A stretch of 34,220 bases of DNA from Lachnospiraceae bacterium (GTDB lineage Bacteria > Bacillota > Clostridia > Lachnospirales > Lachnospiraceae): assembly GCA_015057085.1 (NCBI GenBank), contig SVFB01000047.1:1-34220 (forward strand). The letters are read 5' to 3'. Under the pieces are notes generated by a model. It was not told the DNA's origin. It ran no database searches and saw only the letters and a program-made list of their open reading frames with translations. The stretch's first letter is position 1. Each line of letters begins with the position of its first letter. Of this stretch, positions 14,982 through 22,390 are shown piece by piece. The position numbers and the translations under genes are program-made.

Positions 14982-15251
14982 CTTAAAATCACAATAGTTA
15001 CTAATTAATGGAAGATTTGATACAGGTATGTCTAACAGGCTGGCTATCGATGACAGCCTTATTAGGATGCAATAAATTACTATAAAAGAAATACCTACTA
15101 CAGATAATTATTCTGTAACAGTTATTTTGTGTTTAAAGTTTCTTAACTTAATAGTTTTTTGAGTTCGTTGAAAGTAATTTATGCTGTCAAGTTATCAAAA
15201 TGCTTTTAACTTAATGACATTGCGCTAGAGCGCGCCCATGGCGCGCAAACT

Positions 15252-15290
15252 AAAAAGAGGAAGACACATATCTGCGTCTTCCTCTTTTTT
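15252..15290 (-). terminator. Bidirectional terminator after NlpC/P60 copy 2
   Basis: Stem GAGGAAGAC (15257–15265) with GTCTTCCTC (15276–15284), flanked by A5 on the left and T6 on the right, so it has a T-run on both strands. It lies 25 bp after the stop of the hydrolase gene. A second, GC-rich hairpin GCGCGCC-CAT-GGCGCGC (15230–15246) follows before the end of the transposon-like element. Confidence 0.9.
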
Positions 15291-15314
15291 ATGATTGTAA
15301 TGCTTTCACTGGTA

Positions 15315-16517
15315 TTAAAAAATTCTACGGATTGTGATGATTTCGTCTTCATCCACATCTGATACGATGATTCCGGTTGAACTTGAATGTGCATCTACCA
15401 TCTGTCCGCCTCCGATGTAGATTCCTACATGGCCGCTGAAGCAGATGATGTCGCCCGGCTGCGCATTGCTTAAGCTGCTTCCTACTGAATATCCTGAAGA
15501 TCTCATACTGTATGAGCTGTGTGGAAGGTCTACGCCAAATGCAGCATATACGCTCATGACAAATCCTGAACAGTCAGCTCCGTTTGTTAAGCTTGATCCG
15601 CCCCATACATATGGATTTCCAATGAACTGCATTGCATAATCTACAACGGATTGTCCATCTGAGCCGCTGGCTGATTCATAGTTTGAATCCGAAGAGCTTG
15701 AACTTGAATCCGATGAGCTTGAATCTGAAGAGCTTGAACTTGAATTAGAAGATGATTCCTCTGCTTCACGTGCTGCGGCTTCTGCGGCTGCAGCTTCTTC
15801 TGCCAGTCGTGCTTCCTCTTCTTCGATTGTCTCTGCTACTTTGAAATAAGTAGAAAGTGTCACATAGTCTGAAGAGATATAACCTTCTTCGCCATCAATT
15901 TCTACCTTTACCCAGCCTTCTGTGCTTTCATCTAAAACAGTAAGTTCATCGCCTTCATCTACATAATCGACGATACTTGCGTCTGTGGATGCTTCGCTAC
16001 GAACGCGTACTGTTTCGCCTGTTACAGTGGCTGTTCTGGTTGCGATTTCTAACACGGCTTCTTCATCGCCTACGATTAAGTATTCCGCTTTGATATATCC
16101 TTCGGCATTTCCGGATGTGATATGATACCAACCATCTTCTTCTTCGATGATGGTGGCTGCAGAATTTGCATATAGCTTTCCGACGATTTCGCTGTCCGCA
16201 TTTGCTTCGCTTCGAATGTTTACATAACTATTTACATTGGCAACAGCGATGTTTGCGTATTCGCTTTCTTCTGTTGTTGATGTGTCTGTTTCCGTCTCGG
16301 TGACGGAAGTCTCTTTTGAGTCTTCTTCAGTGTCAAGTGCTACTTCCATCATTTCGGATGCAAATCCTGCGGTTGGTAATTCATCGCCGACTGCTGTGGT
16401 TGATGTTGTGCTAACCACTTCCGTTGATGAGGTCTCTGCGAGCACGCCCATGTTTCCGCCGGCAGCCATGACTGCGGCTAGGACTGTTGCAGCAACCCTA
16501 ACTCTTGTTGATCTCAT
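15315..16517 (-). CDS. Secreted SH3–SH3–NlpC/P60 peptidoglycan endopeptidase (copy 2)
   Basis: 400 aa from the ATG at 16517, preceded by GGAGGTTATC. Architecture matches copy 1: signal peptide (1–27), Thr/Ser/Glu-rich spacer, two SH3 domains (about 87–150 and 160–222), a Glu/Ala-rich helix (231–253), a Ser/Asp-rich linker (254–280) and an NlpC/P60 domain (288–400). Catalytic Cys316 (ADCSGF) and His363 (SGHVGIY) are present. The third position, His377 within VHAS in copy 1, reads VDAHSSS here, so Asp375 replaces it or the His two residues later takes over. Differences are concentrated in the spacer and linker, consistent with an old tandem duplication. Promoter and leader resemble copy 1. Confidence 0.95.
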   Translation of the reverse strand: MRSTRVRVAATVLAAVMAAGGNMGVLAETSSTEVVSTTSTTAVGDELPTAGFASEMMEVALDTEEDSKETSVTETETDTSTTEESEYANIAVANVNSYVNIRSEANADSEIVGKLYANSAATIIEEEDGWYHITSGNAEGYIKAEYLIVGDEEAVLEIATRTATVTGETVRVRSEASTDASIVDYVDEGDELTVLDESTEGWVKVEIDGEEGYISSDYVTLSTYFKVAETIEEEEARLAEEAAAAEAAAREAEESSSNSSSSSSDSSSSDSSSSSSDSNYESASGSDGQSVVDYAMQFIGNPYVWGGSSLTNGADCSGFVMSVYAAFGVDLPHSSYSMRSSGYSVGSSLSNAQPGDIICFSGHVGIYIGGGQMVDAHSSSTGIIVSDVDEDEIITIRRIF

Positions 16518-16580
16518 GATAACCTCCGTTTGCGAGATAAGATCCCGCCTTCTAACATATTTCGAATTTCATATCGAAAT

Positions 16581-16642
16581 TGTTACGATTTTGTTACAAT
16601 TTGTTACGAAGTTATTCTAGCAACTTCACTCCTATAAGTCAA
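16581..16642 (-). promoter_or_regulatory. Promoter with GTAAC direct repeats, NlpC/P60 copy 2
   Basis: Minus-strand promoter TTGACT (16642–16637), 17 bp, TAGAAT (16619–16614). Right after it come three GTAACAA units (between 16607 and 16582) spaced 10 and 11 bp apart; TGTAAC-AAAAT-CGTAAC is one base off the WalR consensus. The arrangement is the same as at copy 1, although the surrounding leader sequence has diverged, which argues that the repeats are under selection. Confidence 0.65.
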
Positions 16643-16755
16643 CACCAAAATTGTGAAATCTTTGTGAACCCGCCATTTTACTGGATTTATCCCCCCCAAA
16701 TTGTCGCTCATCAATTGTCGCTCATCGCCCCTCTCAGATGGCATATTACACCGCG

Positions 16756-16901
16756 CTCGGCTCCATGGCCGAAAAGTCTGCAAGTCTAATTTTCTCTAAT
16801 TCCGCCATCACAAAAAAATCCACCTTAAAAGTCTGCAGGGTCTGCACAGGTATCAATATATGAAAACCTGTTGGCTTATGAAGACTTCGAAGGTGGATTT
16901 T
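16756..16901 (-). repeat. Structured repeat: diverged copy of the 12-kb palindrome plus long hairpin terminator of ridA
   Basis: Bases 16756–16788 (GCTCGGCTCCATGGCC, GAAAAGTC, AAGTCT) resemble the left arm at 12048–12080 (GCTTGGCTTCATGAC, GAAAAGTC, AGGTCT). Next to it is a long hairpin: AAAATCCACCTT (16815–16826) pairs with AAGGTGGATTTT (16890–16901), and ACAGGT (16846–16851) with ACCTGT (16866–16871). On the minus strand the outer stem ends in a T-run (16818–16812), so it can terminate ridA, 23 bp away. A short direct repeat AATTGTCGCTCATC lies at 16698–16724. Confidence 0.65.
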
Positions 16902-16923
16902 GCCTGCATTAAATGCAATTATA

Positions 16924-17298
16924 TTATTTGGTTGCGATTGCCTCAATCTCAAGCATGACATCTTTTGGGAGTCTTGCTACTTCTACGCAGCTTCTTGCCG
17001 GATACGGTGACGGGAAGAATTCAGCGTAAACCTCATTGATTGCCGCAAAATCATTCATCTCCTTGATGAAGACTGTGGTCTTAATCACGTTTGCGGTGCT
17101 TGTGCCGGCTGCCTCAAGCAGATTGCTCAAATTCTGGAATGCCTGTCTTGCCTGTGCAACAGAGCCCTCAGGGATGTTGCCGGTTGCAGGATCCACCGGA
17201 ATCACACCGGATGTATATACAATTCCGCTCACTTCAATTGCCTGTGAATAAGGTCCGATTGCTGCCGGCGCCTTATCTGTTGAAATTACATTTTTCAT
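16924..17298 (-). CDS. ridA: RidA family 2-iminobutanoate/2-iminopropanoate deaminase
   Basis: 124 aa from the ATG at 17298 (site AAAGGA, nine bases away), the usual RidA length; an upstream start at 17343 would add an atypical basic tail. RidA hydrolyses reactive enamine/imine intermediates released by pyridoxal-phosphate enzymes such as threonine dehydratase, protecting other enzymes in the cytosol. Typical features are APAAIGPYSQAIEVSG near the N-terminus, the TSGVIPVDPATG loop, TTVFIKEMNDFAAINEVY, and the C-terminal PARSCVEVARLPKDVMLEIEAIA, where the Arg of PARS binds the substrate carboxylate. It stands alone, with its own terminator. Confidence 0.95.
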   Translation of the reverse strand: MKNVISTDKAPAAIGPYSQAIEVSGIVYTSGVIPVDPATGNIPEGSVAQARQAFQNLSNLLEAAGTSTANVIKTTVFIKEMNDFAAINEVYAEFFPSPYPARSCVEVARLPKDVMLEIEAIATK

Positions 17299-17364
17299 AT
17301 TGATACGTCCTTTCTTGTTTTCTCTAAAAGTTTTTGTAACCAAATTGCAACAACAATATAACTG

Positions 17365-17691
17365 CTATATGTTATCTCGCTTTTGTAGCGTATGCGTAAA
17401 ACGTCTCACTTCCATAATTCGTTCTTTTCCTTCAGGAATCACTACATAATAGATAATATAGTTTCCTACATAGATACGATAATACGGATAATCACGTTGC
17501 TTTTTAGATGGAACCGGTTCATAACCCTCTGGATTATTCTCAAGCCTCTCTAAAACGGCACTTTCAACATTATTAAGAAGACTCTCTGCTGCTGTAGGAT
17601 TTCCCAATCTATTAGCAATATACAATACCGCCGATTCCAATTCTTCATGAAACAGTGGAAGATATCTTAGTGTGTATTTCTGATTAAGCAT
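17365..17691 (-). CDS. RelE/ParE superfamily toxin of a type II toxin–antitoxin pair
   Basis: 108 aa. The short alpha/beta fold is recognisable in KYTLRYLPLFHEELESAVLYIANRLGNP (two N-terminal helices as in ParE) and the C-terminal strands DYPYYRIYVGNYIIYYVV and RIMEVRRFTHTLQ. The length and the RRF.H ending are as in RelE/ParE toxins, which either cut mRNA at the ribosome or poison gyrase; the sequence alone does not say which. The start overlaps the antitoxin gene by 8 bp, the standard antitoxin-first arrangement. It sits next to a decayed reading frame and AT-rich DNA, as expected for an acquired module. Confidence 0.9.
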   Translation of the reverse strand: MLNQKYTLRYLPLFHEELESAVLYIANRLGNPTAAESLLNNVESAVLERLENNPEGYEPVPSKKQRDYPYYRIYVGNYIIYYVVIPEGKERIMEVRRFTHTLQKRDNI

Positions 17692-17941
17692 TTATCTTCT
17701 CCCTAATAGAACCAAATACTTCGTCATGGGTAAATCTCAAATCAGTCGAAGTTGCTGATGCATCAGCAACATCCATAATATACTCTTCCGGCTCAGTCAT
17801 TCTTGAATATGCGTCAAGGCTAAGTACTACCATTGCACCATATCCATTTTTAGTTAAATATACAGGATCTCCACTTTGAACAACCTTCTCAATTTCAGTA
17901 AATTTATTTCTCAAATCAGAAACTGGTCTAATATGCATCAT
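17684..17941 (-). CDS. Phd/YefM family antitoxin
   Basis: 85 aa from the first of two ATG codons (17941), eight bases after a perfect AGGAGG; a longer start at 18037 is not supported. The N-terminal Phd/YefM DNA-binding fold reads IRPVSDLRNKFTEIEKVVQSGDPVYLTKNGYGAMVVLSLDAY. The C-terminal part (YIMDVADASATSTDLRFTHDEVFGSIREKI) is the flexible toxin-binding segment. It would neutralise the downstream toxin and repress its own promoter. Confidence 0.92.
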   Translation of the reverse strand: MMHIRPVSDLRNKFTEIEKVVQSGDPVYLTKNGYGAMVVLSLDAYSRMTEPEEYIMDVADASATSTDLRFTHDEVFGSIREKINA

Positions 17942-17970
17942 ATATACCACCTCCTTATTTATCAAAATTT

Positions 17971-17986
17971 TATCATCTTTATGATA
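17971..17986. promoter_or_regulatory. Candidate operator of the toxin–antitoxin pair
   Basis: Palindrome TATCAT-CTTT-ATGATA lies 30 bp upstream of the antitoxin start, next to a GATAAAAT -10-like box. Phd/YefM antitoxins typically bind such palindromes at their own promoter; the assignment is by position. Confidence 0.5.
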
Positions 17987-18023
17987 TCGTGAATGGCAAT
18001 ATTTTTCAATGTCTTTCCCATCT

Positions 18024-18217
18024 TTAACCAATTCCATTTCTGAAATTAATAATAATTCGGGTGTATGGTTTGTTTATCCTATTTCTCATTTTATTAGATT
18101 CATTCATCAACTCTGCGGTTTCTTTAGATATCTCAACCTAGGGAATATCTATACTTCCTCGTTTTAATGAATGCTTAAATACAGCAACATAATCCCCAAA
18201 TAAGAACCATGTTAATT
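18024..18217 (-). pseudogene. Decayed reading frame (in-frame stop, no start)
   Basis: On the minus strand a frame runs LTWFLFGDYVAVFKHSLKRGSIDIP, then TAG at about 18137, then VEISKETAELMNESNKMRNR to a TAA at 18026–18024. The amino-acid composition and helical pattern across the stop look protein-like, but there is no start codon and no recognised family. The rest of the intergenic stretch 17942–18273 shows nothing else beyond the antitoxin promoter and operator. Confidence 0.3.
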
Positions 18218-18273
18218 AATTCCTATCGGGTTTTTAAGCGGATTCCCACGATTTATCGTTTACTCAATCTCTA

Positions 18274-19107
18274 TTATACGAGTCTGATCTTGCCACCATC
18301 AAGAGAAATTTTTCTTTCTTTATATAAATGGCCAATGGCACGCTTAAATGCTGCCTTCGATAATCCTGTTTCTCTGGCAATGACTTCCGGTGTTGCTTTT
18401 TCTGTGAACGGAAGTACGCCTGCGTAATCATTCAGCAATTGTAAGATTTTCTCTGCGTCGGAGTCCATCTGGATGTACGCACGTTCGCGCATGGTGAGAT
18501 CTAACTTGCCATCCTCTTTTACCGCTACGACTTTTGCTTCAATGATATCTCCTATTTTTAAATTCTGATGACCTTCATGCTTTGGTATGCGTGCAGAATA
18601 TTTATCATCTACTGCCACGAAGGTTCCAAAGTTATCCGAGAATTCGTACACACGACCGTTTACCATATCGCCTGCCTGATATGGCGGTCTGGTTGAGAGC
18701 AAATGATATAGCCCTCTCATGGTGGCGCAAAGGCGTTCACTCTTATCGATATACATAGAGACAAGCACTTCATCTCCTGCATCAATGCGTCCGACCATCT
18801 GTTTATATGGAAGGAACAAATCCTTTTCAAGTCCCCAATCCAGGAATGCTCCGATTTTGGTTACTTCCTTGACGGTTAACACGCCAAACTTTCCAATGGT
18901 GAGCTTAGGTTCGTTGGTTGTTGCAATTAAGCGGTCTGATGAGTCTTTATATAAAAAGACTTTGAGTCTCATGCCCAACTTTGCGCCTTCCGGCAGTTGC
19001 TTGCGGGGTAGTAAAACTTTGTCCTGGGTGTTTGTTTCTTCGGCAAGATATGCGCCAAAGTCTGTCATCTTGATGATGGTGAGTTCCTGATATTCTCCTA
19101 ATTTCAT
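18274..19107 (-). CDS. cvfB: CvfB/YitL-type S1 RNA-binding protein
   Basis: 277 aa, start preceded by AAGGAGATACAA. Tandem S1-like domains are visible: residues 1–60 (FGAYLAEETNTQDKVLLP), about 65–130 (KIGAFLDWGLEKDLFLPYKQM) and about 145–210 (DNFGTFVAVDDKYSARIPKHEG). A C-terminal winged-helix segment (PEVIARETGLSKAAFKRAIGHLYKERKI) ends the protein. Family members bind RNA and influence expression of virulence or stress genes in Firmicutes. The gene is followed directly by AT-rich DNA, and the thioesterase gene lies 41 bp upstream in the same direction, so the two may be cotranscribed. Confidence 0.92.
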   Translation of the reverse strand: MKLGEYQELTIIKMTDFGAYLAEETNTQDKVLLPRKQLPEGAKLGMRLKVFLYKDSSDRLIATTNEPKLTIGKFGVLTVKEVTKIGAFLDWGLEKDLFLPYKQMVGRIDAGDEVLVSMYIDKSERLCATMRGLYHLLSTRPPYQAGDMVNGRVYEFSDNFGTFVAVDDKYSARIPKHEGHQNLKIGDIIEAKVVAVKEDGKLDLTMRERAYIQMDSDAEKILQLLNDYAGVLPFTEKATPEVIARETGLSKAAFKRAIGHLYKERKISLDGGKIRLV

Positions 19108-19148
19108 TTGTATCTCCTTGTCTATCCGTTCTTATGTGTGTCCGTTAT

Positions 19149-19859
19149 TTACTTGTTTTGATGAAGAAACTGCAGTGTTGCAAATACTTTGTCTTCTTGA
19201 TTTGCCATTACTACTGTAATTTTATCATCTTCTTCAGCGATTTTGGGTACGAAGATGTCTCCGACGCGGGCCTGCATTTTATATTCGGCGCGCACTTCAT
19301 TAACTTCATAATCTGCCGGGATGAGTGCCATGGCCAGTTCTACGTAGCGACCGTTGTTTACATGGCCGTTGGTGTCGATCAGATGGCGGGTAACCGGGAT
19401 TTCTTCTAAGGTTTTCATTTCTTTTGGTATCGCCAGCTTGCGCTCACAATAATCCATATCCAGCTTTTCGTCGAGTTCGTAAATGTCTAACTCCGGAATG
19501 ATCTTGGTCGGCAGATTCTTTTTCATATCCACCAGCGTCCATATGCTGTTCGCATAGGCGAGCCGCTCACCGTCTTTGGTTTCTAAGACAAAATTTCGAA
19601 AACCGAAAAAGCCTTTTAGTTCATAAGGCAAGGTGATGACACGAACCTCTTCATATAACTCCGGCATGCGATTCAGACAAATCTGCCATGAATTTAGTAC
19701 CCATGCCATTTGCAGCTTGCTCATGAAATGAATGCCGCAGCCTTTACTTTCCTGTTGAAACACACAGGAATCCTGAAAGTAATCCAGCAGCTTTACCCAG
19801 GTTAATTTACCGGTGGCATCCACCTCACTATATCGAATTCTTCCTTCAAAACTATACAT
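19149..19859 (-). CDS. Acyl-ACP thioesterase
   Basis: 236 aa. Two hot-dog domains: the first with GRIRYSEVDATGKLTWVKLLDYFQDS and WQICLNRMPELYEEV, the second with PVTRHLIDTNGHVNNGRYVELAMALIP. The catalytic Asn–His pair lies in DTNGHVNN, with an acidic residue further on, as in the PF01643 family. It releases free fatty acids from acyl carrier protein in the cytosol. The start follows AGGAGGACGCG. No other fatty-acid gene is in the window. Confidence 0.93.
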   Translation of the reverse strand: MYSFEGRIRYSEVDATGKLTWVKLLDYFQDSCVFQQESKGCGIHFMSKLQMAWVLNSWQICLNRMPELYEEVRVITLPYELKGFFGFRNFVLETKDGERLAYANSIWTLVDMKKNLPTKIIPELDIYELDEKLDMDYCERKLAIPKEMKTLEEIPVTRHLIDTNGHVNNGRYVELAMALIPADYEVNEVRAEYKMQARVGDIFVPKIAEEDDKITVVMANQEDKVFATLQFLHQNK

Positions 19860-20008
19860 GAATCGCGCGTCCTCCTGTATTCATTACAAATCCGGCAGAA
19901 TACATTTCAAATCTTTCATACACATCTCGTAATCTCACAGAATGCAATATATTATTTTTGCGCGCAAGCATTAGCTTGCATATTCATCTGCGCACCAGTC
20001 GCATCCTG

Positions 20009-20066
20009 CACGGAGTGCTTTTTATGATATAGGAATTTCGGAGAAATTTCTATATCATAAAAAACC
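20009..20066. repeat. Dispersed palindromic repeat, copy A
   Basis: CGGAGTGCTTTTTATGATATAG, GAATTTCGGAGAAATTTC and TATATCATAAAAA form a near-perfect palindrome (arms about 20021–20039 and 20043–20065). The same sequence, inverted and with few differences, is at 34045–34098. The right end touches the tRNA-Gln terminator. Upstream flanking DNA (19860–20008) contains a small hairpin GCAAGC-ATTA-GCTTGC but no gene. Confidence 0.8.
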
Positions 20067-20088
20067 CGGTGAAGATTCACCGGGTTTT
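20059..20088 (-). terminator. Terminator of tRNA-Gln
   Basis: Minus-strand stem AACCCGGTGAA (20086–20076) with TTCACCGGGTT (20073–20063), 2-nt gap between arms, followed by TTTT. It lies six bases after the tRNA 3' end. Confidence 0.9.
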
Positions 20089-20093
20089 AAAAG

Positions 20094-20166
20094 CTGGCCC
20101 ACAAGGATTCGAACCTTGGAAATGACGGAGTCAGAGTCCGTTGCCTTACCGCTTGGCGATGGGCCA
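20094..20166 (-). tRNA. tRNA-Gln (anticodon CTG)
   Basis: 73 nt. Acceptor stem TGGCCCA pairs with TGGGCCA, discriminator G. D-arm GCC AAGCGGTAA GGC. The anticodon stem ACGGA/TCCGT encloses the loop CTCTGAC, placing CTG at positions 34–36. The T-arm contains GGTTCGAATCC. CCA is not encoded. It has its own promoter and terminator, so it is a single-gene unit. Confidence 0.95.
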
Positions 20167-20184
20167 ATGTTGTCAACAAATGGT

Positions 20185-20213
20185 ATTATACATACCCATA
20201 GATTTATTGTCAA
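20185..20213 (-). promoter_or_regulatory. Promoter of tRNA-Gln
   Basis: TTGACA (20213–20208), 17 bp, TATAAT (20190–20185), a full consensus match on the minus strand, about 19 bp before the tRNA 5' end. TTGTTGACAA occurs both at the -35 and again between the -10 and the gene (20180–20171). Confidence 0.88.
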
Positions 20214-20247
20214 CAACTTTTCAAAAAAAATATTATTTTTTTATATG

Positions 20248-22308
20248 CTAAATATGAACCGTTACGGTGATGGTCTTCTTTGCCGCTTTATATTTCGATG
20301 TTTTCTTGGTTTTAATGGTGACTTTGAGGGTCACATCGGTTCCACCTTCCACAGGCTCATAGGTGTCACTGACGGTGATGGTTCCGTTTGATGCAACACT
20401 GACTGCTTCATCCGTGGTACTTTCTAATGTATATGACATTGCGCCATCACTGTTGGTGGTTGCTGTAACAGTTGCGCTTTCGCCTGGCGCCAATGTAAAT
20501 TCCTGGTTGGATGCTGTGATCTTCGCAGTCTTTCGCTCTGTCTTCTTTTCGGTTTCTGTTTCTGATTCCGGTTCCTGCTCTTTTTCCTTAGCCTTTACAG
20601 TGATGGTTACTTCGAAGGTTGAGGCAGCGTACTTATCCGTTTCTGCGGTGGAGATGGTGATGGTTGCACTTCCTGCCTTTTTCACGGTGACAGTTCCATC
20701 GCTGCTTACGGTTGCAACTTTCTTATTAGAAGATTCGTAAGTAACTTTCGCTTCGGTATCTCCGGTAAAGGTTGCATCAAGAGAAAATTTCTTGTCTCCC
20801 TCTGTCTTTGTATAAGAGGTGGTTCCGCTCCAGGTTTGTGTCAATTTATCTACGTACTGTACTCCTCCGTAGCAGACCACATAAGTTCCGATTTCCACGT
20901 TATTGTAAAGGGCTTCTGCTGCTTCTAATGGCATATTGACGCAGCCATGGCTTCCGCCGTAGATATAAATATCTCCGCCGTAGGCACTTCTGTATGTGGT
21001 ATCATGAAATCCCATTCCGCCGTTGAAGGCGCAGAAATAATTAACCCATACATGCCAGGTTGGTCCGTTTAGATAACGATCCTTATCATGAGTAAAGATC
21101 TGATATACACCCGGTGGTGTGATTCCGCCATTTACGACGCATCCTGTTACCACATCAGAGTCTACTACCAATTTGTAATCCTTATAAACATATACGTGCT
21201 GATTGGTCACATCGATTTCTACATAGTTGCCATCAAAGTCATAAGCGCCATCTTCACTGACACTTTCAATTTCGCTATATTCGGCATCTAATGTAACAGA
21301 TGTTTTATTTTGAATTGCTTCCAAAAAGCCTTCGTACATTGGGCCCGGTTCTACCTTGATTCCGGAATCCGGTGCACTGATGGTGATATCTCCGCTGGCT
21401 GTAGTATGGAAGGTGCGATTCACAGATTTATAGCGGTTGTGCTCACTGGCCAAATTGCTGCAGGATTCTGATAACGCATCCTCTGATAATTCCACGCAGA
21501 CATCTTCCACATTTGTGATGAACCAGCTTGCGATGGTATCTTTGTCGAAGGTTTCTGTCACAGGAATATAACCTTCCGGCGAAAAATATACTGATAATTC
21601 AAGTTCCAGATAAGAATTGGCTTCTTCCAGACTCTTTGCAATTTGATCATTTTCTTCTACTTTTTGTCCTTTTGCGGATACGGTTGTGGTTTGCAGATCA
21701 ATCGCAGTCTCAAGATTAAGTAAGCTTGCTCCAAAGGCTGATGTTGCATCGGTATAATCAAGCATATCGCAGTCTTTTCCGTTTTTTGCTACAAATACAT
21801 CCTGATCAGTATCATAGGTGATATAAGCATTGGCGGATGCAGTTGCCAATTCCAACGCAAGTTCTGCTTCTGATTTTTCGGCTTCGGAATCTGAAGCCGT
21901 GGAGACACGCTCGTTTAATGCTTCTCGATAAGCCTTTGATAATAGTTTTGTTTCTTCTGTTTCTGAGAGAGAGCAGCTCACAGCAGTGGTCAAGTCATCT
22001 GATGTATCATCCGTATAAGCTGCCTTTAAAGCGGCTTCCATATCTACGCTGTCATCATATGCAATCCCCAATGCATTTGCATCAATGGAGATTTCATACG
22101 AATTGACAGTCACAATCGGACTATAATTTGCAATTGCATCTTTGATGGTTGCTGCAGCTTCCTCTGTAGACATCCCGCCTATGTCAACTCCGGAGATAGT
22201 ATAGCCTTCCGGAAAGACATCCTTTGATGTGCTACCAATTTTGTTTTCGCATGCCGTCAATGCAAGAACTGCAAGGCACAATGCCGGCAAAAAGTTTTTC
22301 AGTTTCAT
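20248..22308 (-). CDS. Lipoprotein L,D-transpeptidase with Ig-like tail domains
   Basis: 686 aa. Lipoprotein signal with lipobox LTAC (Cys20). A peptidoglycan-binding-type region (about 30–340, starting YTISGVDIGGMSTEEA) repeats that fold. The YkuD catalytic domain (about 360–482) has His435 in MGFHDTTYR and the nucleophile Cys456 in GGSHGCVNMP. Two beta-sandwich Ig-like repeats follow (about 500–572 and 595–686), joined by a Glu/Lys-rich linker. Such enzymes make 3-3 crosslinks in peptidoglycan or attach proteins, outside the membrane. The Ig-like tails are an uncommon addition and probably hold the enzyme in the wall. Single gene, no operon partners. Confidence 0.94.
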   Translation of the reverse strand: MKLKNFLPALCLAVLALTACENKIGSTSKDVFPEGYTISGVDIGGMSTEEAAATIKDAIANYSPIVTVNSYEISIDANALGIAYDDSVDMEAALKAAYTDDTSDDLTTAVSCSLSETEETKLLSKAYREALNERVSTASDSEAEKSEAELALELATASANAYITYDTDQDVFVAKNGKDCDMLDYTDATSAFGASLLNLETAIDLQTTTVSAKGQKVEENDQIAKSLEEANSYLELELSVYFSPEGYIPVTETFDKDTIASWFITNVEDVCVELSEDALSESCSNLASEHNRYKSVNRTFHTTASGDITISAPDSGIKVEPGPMYEGFLEAIQNKTSVTLDAEYSEIESVSEDGAYDFDGNYVEIDVTNQHVYVYKDYKLVVDSDVVTGCVVNGGITPPGVYQIFTHDKDRYLNGPTWHVWVNYFCAFNGGMGFHDTTYRSAYGGDIYIYGGSHGCVNMPLEAAEALYNNVEIGTYVVCYGGVQYVDKLTQTWSGTTSYTKTEGDKKFSLDATFTGDTEAKVTYESSNKKVATVSSDGTVTVKKAGSATITISTAETDKYAASTFEVTITVKAKEKEQEPESETETEKKTERKTAKITASNQEFTLAPGESATVTATTNSDGAMSYTLESTTDEAVSVASNGTITVSDTYEPVEGGTDVTLKVTIKTKKTSKYKAAKKTITVTVHI

Positions 22309-22390
22309 AATTGTACTTCCATTTTCATTTTAAATTTTTCATTTTTTATTTAAACAATACATCTTTATGATTGATTGTTTCTAAAAGGGG

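Larger units (their letters stand above)
13688..15222. mobile_element. Transposon-like element without transposase (13-bp TIRs, 10-bp direct repeats)
   Basis: The segment begins with CAATGTCATTAAG (13688–13700) and ends with its exact inverse CTTAATGACATTG (15210–15222). Immediately outside both ends is the same 10-mer CGCTAGAGCG (13678–13687 and 15223–15232) in direct orientation, as expected for a target-site duplication; the boundary between repeat and duplication could shift by 2–4 bp. The inner 1.5 kb is markedly more AT-rich than its neighbours. It holds a broken acetyltransferase frame, a small intact gene and an unassigned frame, but no recognisable transposase, so it is non-autonomous or decayed. 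Confidence 0.8.

Noticed and set aside
10283-17300. CRISPR array from the repeats in this region
   Set aside because: Repeats are few, unequal and not separated by regular spacers, and no cas gene is present.
20363-20740. 125-codon open frame on the plus strand
   Set aside because: It is antisense to the Ig-like tail of the L,D-transpeptidase and reflects its Thr/Ser/Val-rich codons.
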